Part shown: one piece after another, positions 30,782 through 40,322 of the stretch | Layout: the number at the start of each line of letters is the position of its first letter | How positions within the stretch are numbered: position 1 is the stretch's first letter | Assembly: GCA_965237785.1 (NCBI GenBank) | Contig: OZ250159.1 | Location: 2,976,001-3,040,000 of the forward strand | Direction of reading: 5' to 3' | Source: UBA6522 sp965237785 | GTDB lineage: Bacteria > Pseudomonadota > Gammaproteobacteria > Steroidobacterales > Rariloculaceae | DNA: 64,000 nt | Made by a program: the position numbers and the translations under genes | The notes under the pieces: generated by a model | The model's database searches: none | What the model was told of the DNA's origin: nothing | The model's input: only the letters and a program-made list of their open reading frames with translations

Positions 30782-32353
30782 ATGGAAACAGCACTGAGCC
30801 CGATCGAGTTTGCGCGCCGGGCGCGGCGCCTCTATTCAGACCGGGAAGCGGTCGTCGACGGCGACTTGCGGTTCACGTACGGCGAGTTCCTGACGCGTTG
30901 CGATCGGTGGTCCGCGGCGCTCCAGAGCCTGGGGGTACGGCAGGGCGATCGGGTCGCCTGCATCGCGCCCAATACGCATGCGAATCTCGAAGCCTACTAT
31001 GCGGTCCCGCAGATCGGCGCGGTGCTGGTTCCGGTCAACTTCAGGCTGTTGCCGGAGGAATTCCAGTACATCATCAACCACAGCGGCGCCAAGGTCGTCT
31101 GCGCCCATGCCGATTTCATCGGCGCCGTCGACGGAATTCGTAACAATGTGCCTGGCGTCGAGCATTTCGTGGCGCTTGAAGGTTCGGGCGACGGATGGCT
31201 CGATTACGAGACGCTTCTTGAAGCGCAAGAACCCGATTTCGTCGAACCGGAAATCGACGAGAACGATCTCCTGACGATCAACTATACGAGCGGCACCACC
31301 GCCCGCCCCAAGGGGGTGATGATCACCCATCGCAACGCGTACATGAACATCATGGGAATCCTGGCCCATCATCACCTGACGCCTGGCGATCGTTATCTAT
31401 GGACCCTGCCGATGTTCCACGTCAACGGCTGGACATTTACCTGGCTCAACACCGCTCGCGGCATGGCCCATATTTGTCTGCGACAGGTGGAACCGACCCG
31501 GATCTTTCGGCTCATCAAGGAAGAGAACATCACCATGTTCTGCGCGGCGCCCACGGTGCTCATCGGCATTGCCAATGCGCCAGAGGACGTCAGGGCCGGC
31601 GCGCCGCGCGGCGTTCGTTTGTTCACCGCGGGCGCCCCGCCCGCGGCTGCGACCATAGAGACGATCGAACGCGACCTTGGCTGGGAACTGACGCATGTTT
31701 ATGGGCTCACCGAGACCTCGCCCCTGATCACGATATGCGAACCGCGCCCGGCGCATCGCGACCTGTCGTTGAGCGAGCGCGCCCGGATCAAGGCGCGCCA
31801 GGGTGTGGACATGCTCGGCGCCGGCGAAGTGAGAGTCGTCGATGACGAAGGCAGCGACGTTCCGCGCGACGGCGAAACGCTGGGTGAGATCATCGTGCAA
31901 GGTAACCTCGTCATGAAGGGCTACTACAACGACCCGGAGGCGACGGCCGCGGCGATCAGGGACGGCTGGTTCTACTCGGGCGATGCCGCCGTCGTCCATC
32001 CGGATGGGTACGTGGAAATTCGCGACCGCTTCAAGGACGTCATCATCAGCGGCGGCGAGAACATCTCCTCGGTGGAGGTCGAAGGCTGCCTGCTGCGACA
32101 CCCCGCCGTGCAGGAGGCCGCCGTGGTCGGCATGCCCCACGAGCGCTGGGGCGAGTCACCGCATGCGTTTGTCGTACTGCGGGAGGGCGCCCGAACGACA
32201 GAGGATGTACTCAAGCTTCACGTGCGTGAGAGCCTTGCCCATTTCAAGACCCCGCAATGGGTAAGCTTCGTCGACGACCTGCCGAAGACCGCGACCGGCA
32301 AGGTTCAGAAATACGTGCTGCGCGGCGGCAAGTCTGCTATCGCGAGACAGTAA
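30782..32353 (+). CDS. Acyl-CoA synthetase (AMP-forming)
   Basis: The 523-residue enzyme has the adenylate-forming motifs: phosphate-binding loop YTSGTTARPKGVM (168-180), VYGLTETSP, the hinge region YSGDAAVVHPDGYVEIRDR and, near the C-terminus, the catalytic lysine in PKTATGKVQKYVLR. It activates a carboxylic acid with ATP and joins it to CoA. Length and motif wording fit medium-chain fatty acyl-CoA ligases, but the acid is not determinable from sequence. It is preceded by a GGAGGTAGC ribosome-binding site and appears to be a single-gene unit convergent with the DUF4199-like gene. Confidence 0.92.
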   Translation: METALSPIEFARRARRLYSDREAVVDGDLRFTYGEFLTRCDRWSAALQSLGVRQGDRVACIAPNTHANLEAYYAVPQIGAVLVPVNFRLLPEEFQYIINHSGAKVVCAHADFIGAVDGIRNNVPGVEHFVALEGSGDGWLDYETLLEAQEPDFVEPEIDENDLLTINYTSGTTARPKGVMITHRNAYMNIMGILAHHHLTPGDRYLWTLPMFHVNGWTFTWLNTARGMAHICLRQVEPTRIFRLIKEENITMFCAAPTVLIGIANAPEDVRAGAPRGVRLFTAGAPPAAATIETIERDLGWELTHVYGLTETSPLITICEPRPAHRDLSLSERARIKARQGVDMLGAGEVRVVDDEGSDVPRDGETLGEIIVQGNLVMKGYYNDPEATAAAIRDGWFYSGDAAVVHPDGYVEIRDRFKDVIISGGENISSVEVEGCLLRHPAVQEAAVVGMPHERWGESPHAFVVLREGARTTEDVLKLHVRESLAHFKTPQWVSFVDDLPKTATGKVQKYVLRGGKSAIARQ

Positions 32354-32368
32354 TAACGCCGAAGAGAT

Positions 32369-32848
32369 TCAACTCTTGCCGACACGCTTGAAGAAACCCG
32401 TGATCGCCGCGGCCACCACGCTCGTGAGGACGGTGCCGATCGCTCCCGAAAACGCGGAACTCACCGGCGTGCCCGTCGCCATCGCCACTTGCGCCTCGAT
32501 TTCTTCGGCCGACAGACCGCCTGCGACCGCCCTTGCGCGTGCGGCTTCGGCGAATTCGGTGTAGTACTCGGGGAACACCAACGCCGTCATCGCCCAGGAA
32601 CTCAGGAAGATGATCACCGCGCCGACCACTCCCAAAACCAACCCGTTGACGACCTGCCCGACCCAATTCAAGAAAGGCGCCGTCTGGCGCAGCGCGACTA
32701 CAACAATCACGACGTTGATGATGATGGCGGCGAAGACAAATACCATCGGCGCCATCGCGTTCGTGTGCAAGCCCGAAATTGCCAGGGCGAACCCCATCGC
32801 ACCAACAATGACGCCGAGAATGAGACCGTATTTGACTGGTATGTCCAT
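32369..32848 (-). CDS. DUF4199-like small membrane protein
   Basis: From the ATG at 32848 (GGAG box upstream) the product has 159 residues and about four membrane helices: YGLILGVIVGAMGFALAI, MAPMVFVFAAIIINVVIVVV, QVVNGLVLGVVGAVIIFL and AFSGAIGTVLTSVVAAAITG. The order and the charged C-terminal cap (FFKRVGKS) resemble DUF4199 proteins, for which no function is known. The loop between helices three and four is rich in Ala and Glu. A longer frame from 32992 would overlap the divergent amine oxidase start and is not supported. Confidence 0.75.
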   Translation of the reverse strand: MDIPVKYGLILGVIVGAMGFALAISGLHTNAMAPMVFVFAAIIINVVIVVVALRQTAPFLNWVGQVVNGLVLGVVGAVIIFLSSWAMTALVFPEYYTEFAEAARARAVAGGLSAEEIEAQVAMATGTPVSSAFSGAIGTVLTSVVAAAITGFFKRVGKS

Positions 32849-32971
32849 CGCTGAAAGCTCCACTCTTTTCTGCCGATCGGCCGCGCTGGGTAGCGGTGAC
32901 GAGCAGCACGCCAGGAAACGAAAGTGTAGCATTGGATTGTAGATACCGGCGGCAGCGAAGGAGACGCAGCG

Positions 32972-34573
32972 ATGGCGAGTCGAGACAGTCAAGATTCCTT
33001 AACCCTCACGAAGCGCGAGTTTCTGCAGGCAATGGCATCCGTCGGCGGAACGTCTGCCGTGCTGACGGCCCTCGAGGCCTGGGGCATGAGTATCGCGTCG
33101 GCGGCAACCGCGCCACCCGTCCTGAGCGGCAGCGCCGAGGGAACCCGGGTGCTCATCCTGGGAGCGGGAGTGGCCGGCCTGACGACGGCCTACGAGTTGA
33201 CCGAGCGAGGCTACGACTGTCGGATCATCGAGGCACGATCCTTCGCGGGGGGTCGCTGCCAGACGGCGCGCAACGGATTCCAGCTTGATGACGTCAGCGG
33301 AGAATCCCAGGTTTGCGGGTTCGATGAGGGGCTGTGGTTCAATCACGGCGCCTGGCGCATTCCCGCGCATCACAAATCGTTGCTCTATTACTGCCGCAAG
33401 TTCGGCATCTCCATGCAGACCCTGATCAGTTCGAACGATTCGGCCTACCTCCTGTACGAAAATGCCGATGGGCCGATGGCCGGGCGGCGTGTGCGTCGCC
33501 GCGAAGTGACGATGGACATGCGGGGCTATACGTCGGAGTTGCTCGCGAAGCTGGCCGATCAGGGCGCTCTCGACGGCGCATTGATGGGCGACGACAAGGA
33601 GCAACTCATCGAATATCTCGTGAGCGAGGGCTATCTCGATCCAAATGACCTCGCCTACAAGGGGACGACCGAACGAGGCTGGGCAGTCGATTTCGCCGGC
33701 CCGCTGGAGCCCGGACAGCCCTCCGAAGCGCTGGCTTTGAGGGAGCTGCTCCAGTCGGGGCTCGGCAACAGCTTCCGCGCCGTTTCCTCGTTCGAAAGGC
33801 CCTTTACCATGCTTCAGCCCGTCGGCGGCATGGACCGAATCGCCGCTGCGTTCGAGGAACGTGTCGGGCATCTGATCACCTACAACGCCGAGGTTCAGGA
33901 GCTGCGCCAGAACGACCAGGAGGTGCAGATCCATTACAAGGATGCGTCGACGGGCGAGATCGCGACGGCAATCGGCGATTACTGCGTTACGACGATACCG
34001 CTCGCGATCATGAGAAACATTCCAAACGATCTGTCCGATCGCTGCAAGGCCGCCGTCGCCGCACCGACATCGTCCGAGGTCGGCAAGCTGGCGTTACAGA
34101 TGAATCGCCGCTTCTGGGAAGAGGACGACGCCATATTCGGGGGCTCAAGCCAAACGGATTCGCCTGGCATGTCGGTCATTTATCCCTCCCACGATTTTCT
34201 CGGCGAGAAGGGCATCGTCCAGGCTTACTACGCGTTCGGCGGTGTTTCGGCAAGGCTGGGCGGCATGAGCCTCGCTCAGCAGGTAGAGCACGGCCTGGCG
34301 AACGGCGAGAAGCTGCATCCCGACCAGTTCCGCACCCACTACGACGGGCAGGCATTTTCAGTGGATTGGCAGCGCGTGCCCTACAGTCGCGGGGGCTGGG
34401 AGCCCTGGTCCGATGAAGCGCGCCGGGAGCACTTCCCGGTGCTCCTAGAGCCACAGGGGCGAGTGTATTTTGCGGGAGCGTATCTCAGCTACCTGACGGG
34501 TTGGCAGGCCGGCGCCGTCGAGTCCGCCTGGTACCAAGTCGAACGGCTCCACGCGAATGCCGCAACCGCGTGA
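32972..34573 (+). CDS. Flavin monoamine oxidase / L-amino acid oxidase family protein
   Basis: The 533-residue protein starts with a region resembling a twin-arginine or Sec-type leader (TKREFLQAMASVGGTSAVL; only one Arg of the pair is clear). It then has the FAD-binding GAGVAGLTTAYEL (64-76) with IIEARSFAGGRC. The C-terminal flavin contact is present as VYFAGAYLSYLTGWQAGAVESA. These are the hallmarks of the amine oxidase fold, which oxidises amines or L-amino acids with O2 or another acceptor. It is divergent from the DUF4199-like gene, with a 123-bp gap. Substrate is unknown. Confidence 0.9.
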   Translation: MASRDSQDSLTLTKREFLQAMASVGGTSAVLTALEAWGMSIASAATAPPVLSGSAEGTRVLILGAGVAGLTTAYELTERGYDCRIIEARSFAGGRCQTARNGFQLDDVSGESQVCGFDEGLWFNHGAWRIPAHHKSLLYYCRKFGISMQTLISSNDSAYLLYENADGPMAGRRVRRREVTMDMRGYTSELLAKLADQGALDGALMGDDKEQLIEYLVSEGYLDPNDLAYKGTTERGWAVDFAGPLEPGQPSEALALRELLQSGLGNSFRAVSSFERPFTMLQPVGGMDRIAAAFEERVGHLITYNAEVQELRQNDQEVQIHYKDASTGEIATAIGDYCVTTIPLAIMRNIPNDLSDRCKAAVAAPTSSEVGKLALQMNRRFWEEDDAIFGGSSQTDSPGMSVIYPSHDFLGEKGIVQAYYAFGGVSARLGGMSLAQQVEHGLANGEKLHPDQFRTHYDGQAFSVDWQRVPYSRGGWEPWSDEARREHFPVLLEPQGRVYFAGAYLSYLTGWQAGAVESAWYQVERLHANAATA

Positions 34574-34592
34574 GACTGACCGGCGCATTTTA

Positions 34593-34627
34593 TAGGCTAA
34601 TTCAAAATCGCAGTTTGATTTAGCCTA
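34593..34627. promoter_or_regulatory. Long palindrome upstream of the DUF4143 ATPase gene
   Basis: TAGGCTAATTCAAA (34593-34606) and TTTGATTTAGCCTA (34614-34627) are inverted repeats of 14 bp with one mismatch and a 7-bp centre. The ATPase start is 23 bp downstream. The region is AT-rich and lies in the right place for an operator covering the promoter. A further partial half-site (GGGCTAGGC) lies at about 34634-34642. Confidence 0.55.
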
Positions 34628-34650
34628 CTAGTTGGGCTAGGCTGCCGGTC

Positions 34651-35847
34651 ATGTTCATCGACCGGGACATCACGCCGACACTGCTTGAGGGGGCGGCGCA
34701 GTCACCCACCATCACGCTTACCGGGCCTCGGCAAAGCGGCAAGACGACGCTCTGCCAAGCACTGTTCCAACAGCACCCGTACGTCACGCTGGAAGCCCCG
34801 GATGAACGGGCTTTCGCGAGCGAAGATCCCAGGGGGTTCCTGGCTCAATACCCGCAGGGCGCCGTTATCGACGAAGTTCAGCGCGTGCCCGATCTGCCGT
34901 CGTATCTGCAGGGCATCATCGACGAGGACCCCACGCCCGGGCGCTGGATTCTCACCGGCTCGCAAAACCTGTCCCTGTTGGCGACCGTGAGCCAGTCGCT
35001 AGCCGGGCGGACCGCGGTGCATAACCTGCTGCCCTTGACCCATGGCGAGGTCACGCGCTTCGAACAGCATCCCGAGAACCTTGAAGAAACACTTTTCACC
35101 GGCGGCTATCCTCGCATCTTCGATCGCGGAATCGATCCGACCGCATGGCTGCGCTCGTACGTGGCAACGTACCTGGAACGGGACGTGCGGACTATCGCCA
35201 ACATCGGCGATCTGGCGACGTTTCAACGCTTTGTGGAACTATGCGCCGGCCGCACGGGACAGTTGCTGAATTACTCGTCGCTCGCCAATGACTGTGGCGT
35301 ATCGCAGCCCACCGCGAAGGCTTGGCTCAGCATTTTGGAAGCCAGCTTTGTGGCCTTTCGGCTATCGCCGTTTCACGCCAACCTTCGCAAACGGCTGGTG
35401 AAGATGCCGAAGCTGTATTTCCATGACACGGGCCTGGTTTGCTGGCTGCTCGGCATCCGCGCGCCGGAGCAGCTTCGCGCCCATCCGCTTCGTGGGGCGA
35501 TCTTTGAAACCTGGATCATCTCGGAGATCGTGAAACACCGGACAAATCTTGGAATCTCGGGCGGCCTGTCGTTCTACCGTGACAGTAACGGCGCCGAGGT
35601 GGACCTCGTCATCCAGCAGCCGAGCGGCGTCATGTTGATCGAGGCGAAATCCGCAGCGACGGCTTCGTCGAGCCTGTTCGATAGTGCCAGGCGCGTGCGG
35701 CGGCATTTCCCCGAAGCGCTTCATCCTCTCGAAATTGCCGTCGCCTACGGTGGTGACGAATTGCAGCAACGCAAGGACGGGCGGCTGATCCCCTGGCGAT
35801 CGCTTGGCGCGATCAGCCTGGCGAACGAAAACGACGCATCAAGCTAA
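34651..35847 (+). CDS. AAA-type ATPase with C-terminal DUF4143
   Basis: The 398-residue protein starts with a P-loop, GPRQSGKTT (25-33), and a Walker-B-like GAVIDEVQ. An LTGSQNLSLL sensor and the ETLFTGGYPR segment follow, and then a DUF4143 domain including YFHDTGLVCWLLGI and the C-terminal GAEVDLVIQ and MLIEAKSA. The last motifs have the D-x(n)-E-x-K pattern of PD-(D/E)XK nucleases. The family is common, often mobile, and its function is not settled. The palindrome just upstream suggests autoregulation, and the nuclease-like end suggests a DNA-related, perhaps defence or toxin-like, role. The gene is complete. Confidence 0.9.
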   Translation: MFIDRDITPTLLEGAAQSPTITLTGPRQSGKTTLCQALFQQHPYVTLEAPDERAFASEDPRGFLAQYPQGAVIDEVQRVPDLPSYLQGIIDEDPTPGRWILTGSQNLSLLATVSQSLAGRTAVHNLLPLTHGEVTRFEQHPENLEETLFTGGYPRIFDRGIDPTAWLRSYVATYLERDVRTIANIGDLATFQRFVELCAGRTGQLLNYSSLANDCGVSQPTAKAWLSILEASFVAFRLSPFHANLRKRLVKMPKLYFHDTGLVCWLLGIRAPEQLRAHPLRGAIFETWIISEIVKHRTNLGISGGLSFYRDSNGAEVDLVIQQPSGVMLIEAKSAATASSSLFDSARRVRRHFPEALHPLEIAVAYGGDELQQRKDGRLIPWRSLGAISLANENDASS

Positions 35848-35872
35848 CCTGGGGGCTAAATTCCGGGCACCC

Positions 35873-36937
35873 TCAATGCACATCGCAGTCGTACTGGCCG
35901 AACGACTCGCCCAGGGCCAGCCAGTAGTACTCGTACGTCGCAGGCTCCGTGAACGTTTGCGGATCGGTGACGGTGATGTGGAAGTTCAACCGCGTCTGAT
36001 CGTCGCTCAGCGTATAACGCTCCAGCACTTCCACTTCATTGGATAGCGGAATGCCGGTGAATCCGAGGTACGAGGCGCTGATCCGCGACGTTTCGATCGC
36101 CAGCGTGCGGTCATCCTCCCAACGACCGACCGAATAACCCTGAAGGCTGTAAGGCTGCTCCGCCGGGTCCGCCGCGTCACCAAGGTGAACCGTTCTGACG
36201 ACATCACCCTCATAGCCGCGGATGGTGATGGCGTCGCCCGCGTCGATGATCTCGTAGGGATTGGGCGTCACCATGCTGCCGGGCATGGCCTTCGGTTCGC
36301 AGCGCATGATGTAGTTGTCCACCGCGTCGAACTCGGAGCGAATCGCCTCCACCGATTCCCTCAAGGGCAGGTACTGTTCGGTCAGCACGGAAGGCGACGG
36401 GTAGCTCCAGACACGAAAGATGCCCCGATTCTCCTCCGCGGCATTTACGACGGCAGCGCGGGTCTCGACCTCCCACCTCTCTTGGCCCCCGAGGTGCTCG
36501 CTGTCGCCCCAATAGGGATCCTCATCGCGCTTGAGAATGGCCTCGGTCCCGTCCGCGAGCAGCATGTGGGTGGCGAGAATGCGGCCGGGCCGTCGGTTCG
36601 ATGCGAAACCGCGGATTCGAAGTGTGTCGCCTTCCGCAAAGCGATCCTGAGTGATGGCCGCGCGGTCGAAAGTGTAGAGCGAACTCCAGCCCTCGACTTC
36701 CCAGGTCTCCACCTGTCCGGCCCGATCGACTTCCAAAGTAAATCCCGGGTGGGGGTTTCGCCATAGGATTCGGACCAGGCCGCCCTCGAACTCAAGCGCG
36801 TCGCCGGTGTATTCCGCGCGCGAATGGTGGGCGGAGGCAACGGCCGGCAGGATAAGAATGAGAAATGTCGAGGCTACGATTCGCAAAATTCTCTCCCGTG
36901 GCCTGTTCATCATATCCGGGCGCACGCTCATCACCAT
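35873..36937 (-). CDS. DUF6152-type exported protein
   Basis: The 354-residue protein has a signal peptide (RIVASTFLILILPAVASA), immediately followed by AHHS and later LVRILWRNPHPGFTLEV, the hallmark of DUF6152, where His residues near the mature N-terminus may bind metal. A second half with VVRTVHLGD, SVGRWEDDRTLAIETS and a beta-rich end is shared with the beheaded gene at 20986-21411. The ATG at 36937 has TCGGGAT upstream, and a later ATG at 36910 is possible. An inverted repeat lies directly upstream of the start. Function is unknown. Confidence 0.8.
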   Translation of the reverse strand: MVMSVRPDMMNRPRERILRIVASTFLILILPAVASAHHSRAEYTGDALEFEGGLVRILWRNPHPGFTLEVDRAGQVETWEVEGWSSLYTFDRAAITQDRFAEGDTLRIRGFASNRRPGRILATHMLLADGTEAILKRDEDPYWGDSEHLGGQERWEVETRAAVVNAAEENRGIFRVWSYPSPSVLTEQYLPLRESVEAIRSEFDAVDNYIMRCEPKAMPGSMVTPNPYEIIDAGDAITIRGYEGDVVRTVHLGDAADPAEQPYSLQGYSVGRWEDDRTLAIETSRISASYLGFTGIPLSNEVEVLERYTLSDDQTRLNFHITVTDPQTFTEPATYEYYWLALGESFGQYDCDVH

Positions 36938-36941
36938 GATA

Positions 36942-36987
36942 TCCCGACAAACTGTCGGGATTCCTGTCGGGATTCCTGTCGGGATTT
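36942..36987. repeat. Inverted repeat plus three 12-bp tandem units
   Basis: TCCCGACA-AAC-TGTCGGGA (36942-36960) is a perfect 8-bp hairpin. From 36952 the unit CTGTCGGGATTC occurs twice exactly and a third time with the last base changed. The same 10-mer GTCGGGATTC recurs in both orientations at 54556-54627, so it is a dispersed element. It sits between divergent genes and may affect their promoters. Confidence 0.75.
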
Positions 36988-37125
36988 CTGGCCACGCCGA
37001 TTTCGACTGTGGTGTCGATCATCAGAACAACTACCTCAACGGTATTGTCCGTAACATCTGCGGAGAATAGCGCCCGTATTCTCCGCAAATGCCTATTTCG
37101 GGCGGCTCGCGGCTATGATGCGTGC

Positions 37126-39198
37126 ATGCCGATTCCGGCAATAAACGCGACGCACAGCAAAATCCCGCTGACGGTCGCCTGTGCGGTCAGCGCCTGGTGC
37201 CTGGCGGCGACCGCGTCGGCGCAGCCGTCCCTCGATGCGGCGTTTCTGGAGCAGGCGCCCGCGATCGACGGGGAGATTGGCGAGTCCGAGTGGTCCGGGG
37301 CCGGGGTCATCGACCAACCCTTCGTGCAGATCGAGCCCGAGTTCGGCGAGACATCGCGCTTTCGAACACGGGTCCGCGTCGCACAGACCCAGACCGCGCT
37401 TTACGTCGCATTCGACGCATTCGATCCCGAACCCTCGCGGCTCGCGGCGGCTATCAGCCGGCGGGACGGTGGGCTGGATGCGGACGATTCGGTCACCGTC
37501 GCCCTCGACCCGTTCGGCGACGGCCGCACCGCGTATCTGTTTCGCACCAACGCACTGGCCACACAGGAGGATGCCCGCGTTGCCGACAACGGCCGCACGG
37601 TTGACTCGCGGTGGGACGCGGCGTGGCTGAGCGCGGCCGCGCGGCACGAGGACCGATGGACGGCGGAGTTCGAGATCCCCTTCGCGATACTCAGGTACCC
37701 GGCCGGGTCCGAAGCCGAATGGGGTCTCAACTTCGTGCGCACCACGCCCCGCCGACTGGAGACGTCCCTGTGGTCGGGTCCGGGCGAGACCGTGTGGCGG
37801 GTTTCAAGCTTCGGCGGCCTGCGCGAACTCGAACTGCCGCGTCAGGAGGCCGAGACCTGGGACGTGATTCCCTACGGGCTTGCCGCGCTCGAGGAGGGCA
37901 AGGCGCCCGACTACGAGGCCGGCATCGATGTCCGCTGGCGCCCTTCGAGCCGCCTCGGCGTCGATCTCACCGTCAACCCCGACTTCGCCCTGGTCGAGGC
38001 CGACGTGGAGGAGATCAACCTGACACGATTCGAACTCAACGTGCCGGAGAAGCGCCCGTTCTTCCTCGAAGGCAACGAGATGTTCAACCAGCGCATTCGT
38101 CAGTTCTACAGCCGGCGCCTCGGGGATATCTCATTGGGCGCGAAAACCAGTGGTCGGATCGGCAGCACCGACTTTTCCGCGATCGTCGCCTCGGAGGATC
38201 TGCTGCTCCGCGATGGGGTGGCGGAAGCGGCCGCGGACTACAGCGTCATCCGCCTGCAGCAGAGTCTCCCGCGCGGATCCAACGTCGGCTTGCTCGCCGC
38301 CAACCGGAATCTCCTCGGGGAGGATGCAGGCTCCGTGGGCCTGGACACCACCCTGTTCTTCACCGACACCCTGGGTATGACGGGACAGTTCATGCGCGTG
38401 CACGGCCCCGCCGCCGACGGGGGACTTGCGTGGTTCCTGCGCCCGTCATTTGACAGTGCGACGACCCACTTTCATATCCGCTACCAGGAACTCGATACCG
38501 GGATCCGGCAAGACGCAAACGCCGTGGGGTTCCTGACCGACGACGACCGCAAGGAATTCGACACGAACGTCCGCCACATCTTCTGGCTCGAAAGCGGGCC
38601 GGTGGAAAGAGTCCACCCCTCGGTGAACTACAACCGCTACCGGAGCCAGGCGGATGTGCTGCGGAGTTCGAAACTCAACGCGAACATCGATGTCACGTTC
38701 CGCAACGGGTTGGAACTCCGGGTCCAGCACATCGACGAGTTCCAGCTTTTCGAGAAGGAGTTCCGCAACGACCGCACGATCCTCACCGCGGGTTGGAATG
38801 CACGGGACGGACGATCCGTCTCCGCCTATGCCGGCAGTGGCTTCAACTTCGACAACGATCTCACGCTCTACGGGGCCGAGGTGCAGTGGCCGGTGGGCGA
38901 TCGCTGGCGGCTCGCCTATAACATGACGCGCCTCGAGCTCGCGCCGGACCTGAACAATGAGAGCACCTGGATTCATGTCGTCGAGATGCTCTACTCGTTC
39001 AACCCGGATCTCTTCGTGAAGCTGTTCGTGCAGACCAACTCCGCCATCGACAAGGAAAATGTGCAGGCGCTGTGGGTGTGGCGATTCAAACCGCCGTTCG
39101 GCGCGCTGCAGATAGCCTACCAAAGCGGGACATCGGCGCAGGGTCTGCGATCGCAGCAGAGCGATTCGTTCTTCACCAAGTTGTCGTGGGTGTTCTGA
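37126..39198 (+). CDS. Exported protein with carbohydrate-binding-like N-terminus and DUF5916 barrel
   Basis: From the ATG at 37126 the protein has 690 residues. A signal peptide (VACAVSAWCLAATASAQ) is followed by a CBM9-like domain: PAIDGEIGESEWSGA, LYVAFDAFD, DDSVTVALDPFGDGR and YLFRTN. Then comes DUF5916, an outer-membrane barrel-like region with the marker NLTRFELNVPEKRPFFLEG near residue 305. It ends with a Phe-terminated strand (FFTKLSWVF), as in outer-membrane barrels. The family occurs beside polysaccharide-use genes, yet its role is unclear; it could bind glycans at the outer membrane. It is the last gene before the second sugar locus. The earlier frame from 37009 is non-homologous. 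Confidence 0.85.
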   Translation: MPIPAINATHSKIPLTVACAVSAWCLAATASAQPSLDAAFLEQAPAIDGEIGESEWSGAGVIDQPFVQIEPEFGETSRFRTRVRVAQTQTALYVAFDAFDPEPSRLAAAISRRDGGLDADDSVTVALDPFGDGRTAYLFRTNALATQEDARVADNGRTVDSRWDAAWLSAAARHEDRWTAEFEIPFAILRYPAGSEAEWGLNFVRTTPRRLETSLWSGPGETVWRVSSFGGLRELELPRQEAETWDVIPYGLAALEEGKAPDYEAGIDVRWRPSSRLGVDLTVNPDFALVEADVEEINLTRFELNVPEKRPFFLEGNEMFNQRIRQFYSRRLGDISLGAKTSGRIGSTDFSAIVASEDLLLRDGVAEAAADYSVIRLQQSLPRGSNVGLLAANRNLLGEDAGSVGLDTTLFFTDTLGMTGQFMRVHGPAADGGLAWFLRPSFDSATTHFHIRYQELDTGIRQDANAVGFLTDDDRKEFDTNVRHIFWLESGPVERVHPSVNYNRYRSQADVLRSSKLNANIDVTFRNGLELRVQHIDEFQLFEKEFRNDRTILTAGWNARDGRSVSAYAGSGFNFDNDLTLYGAEVQWPVGDRWRLAYNMTRLELAPDLNNESTWIHVVEMLYSFNPDLFVKLFVQTNSAIDKENVQALWVWRFKPPFGALQIAYQSGTSAQGLRSQQSDSFFTKLSWVF

Positions 39199-39362
39199 AG
39201 ATTTTCGAACTCGAGCGCCGTGCATCGCTTGCGTGAGCTAACATTCAGCCTGTATGGGCGACTATGGGTAAGTCGTGTGCTTGCCTTCCCAGAAATGGGA
39301 AACGGGAAGAGCGGCAAACAGGCGTCTGCCCCGAGCGGCCGCACAATCAAACGGGAGGATCG

Positions 39363-40280
39363 ATGACCGCAACGTATTCCGGCGTCTTTCCCATCGCACC
39401 GACACCGTTCGATGCCCGCGGGAAACTCGATCTCCAGGGCCAGAAACGTGTACTCGACTGCATGATCGAGCAGGGAGTCGATGGCATCTGCATCCTTGCA
39501 AACTACTCCGAGCAGTTCGCGCTGACCGACGAGGAACGCGACACGCTGCTTGAACTCTGCCTCACGCATGTTGCAGGCCGGGTTCCGGTGATTGCGACCT
39601 GTAGTCATTTCTCCACGCGAATTGCAGCCTCTCGCGCAAAGCGGGCGGCGGCGGCCGGCGCGGCGATGTCGATGCTGATGCCGCCCTACCACGGAGCCTT
39701 GCGGCTTGCCGGCGAGGAAGGAATCTTCGAGCACTTTGCCGCTGTTGCGGAGGCCGCGCGGATTCCCATCATGGTCCAGGACGCCCCGCTCAGTGGCGTG
39801 GACCTGCCTGTGGCGCTGCTTCTCCGGCTGGCGCGGAACATCCCCGAGATCAGCTACTTCAAGATCGAGACGCCGATGGCGGCCGGCAAGCTCCGCTCGC
39901 TCATCGAGACCGGCGGGAGCGACGTGGCAGGTCCGTTCGACGGCGAGGAGTCGGTCACGCTATTGGCCGATCTCGACGCGGGCGCGACCGGCACCATGCC
40001 GAGCGCGCTGTTGCCGGACCTGATCCGACCGGTGCTCGATCACCACCGCGCGGACAGGCGCGCGGAGGCCGCCGCCCAATACGCCCGCATCCTTCCGCTC
40101 ATCAATTTTGAAAACCGGCAGTGCGGCTTGCGGGCCTGTAAATCGGTGATGAAGGAGGGAGGGGTTATCGAGAGCGATGCGGTACGCCATCCATTGGCGC
40201 CGCTGCACCCGGCGACTCGGGCGCAATTGCTTGCCCTGGCCCGTGAACACGCCCCGCTGGCGCTGACCTGGGGACGGTAA
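39363..40280 (+). CDS. DapA/N-acetylneuraminate-lyase family enzyme (keto-deoxy sugar acid lyase or dehydratase)
   Basis: From the ATG at 39363 (GGGAGGATCG upstream) the product has 305 residues and the DapA-family TIM barrel: GVFPIAPTPFDARGKLDLQGQ, GVDGICILANYSEQFALTDEE, and YFKIETP holding the Schiff-base lysine. The usual YNVP active-site strand is replaced by VQDAPLSG, so the tyrosine of classic DHDPS is missing. This fits subgroups acting on 2-keto-3-deoxy sugar acids. In context it would cleave or dehydrate the product of the IlvD-type dehydratase. It is convergent with the GntR gene, so it needs its own promoter between 39199 and 39362. Confidence 0.85.
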   Translation: MTATYSGVFPIAPTPFDARGKLDLQGQKRVLDCMIEQGVDGICILANYSEQFALTDEERDTLLELCLTHVAGRVPVIATCSHFSTRIAASRAKRAAAAGAAMSMLMPPYHGALRLAGEEGIFEHFAAVAEAARIPIMVQDAPLSGVDLPVALLLRLARNIPEISYFKIETPMAAGKLRSLIETGGSDVAGPFDGEESVTLLADLDAGATGTMPSALLPDLIRPVLDHHRADRRAEAAAQYARILPLINFENRQCGLRACKSVMKEGGVIESDAVRHPLAPLHPATRAQLLALAREHAPLALTWGR

Positions 40281-40322
40281 CGGAGGAAGGTCCCGGAGGC
40301 AACACCGCGCCGCCAATCGGCT

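Noticed and set aside
36952..36987. CRISPR-like array
   Set aside because: Units are 12 bp in direct tandem without spacers, and no cas genes are nearby.
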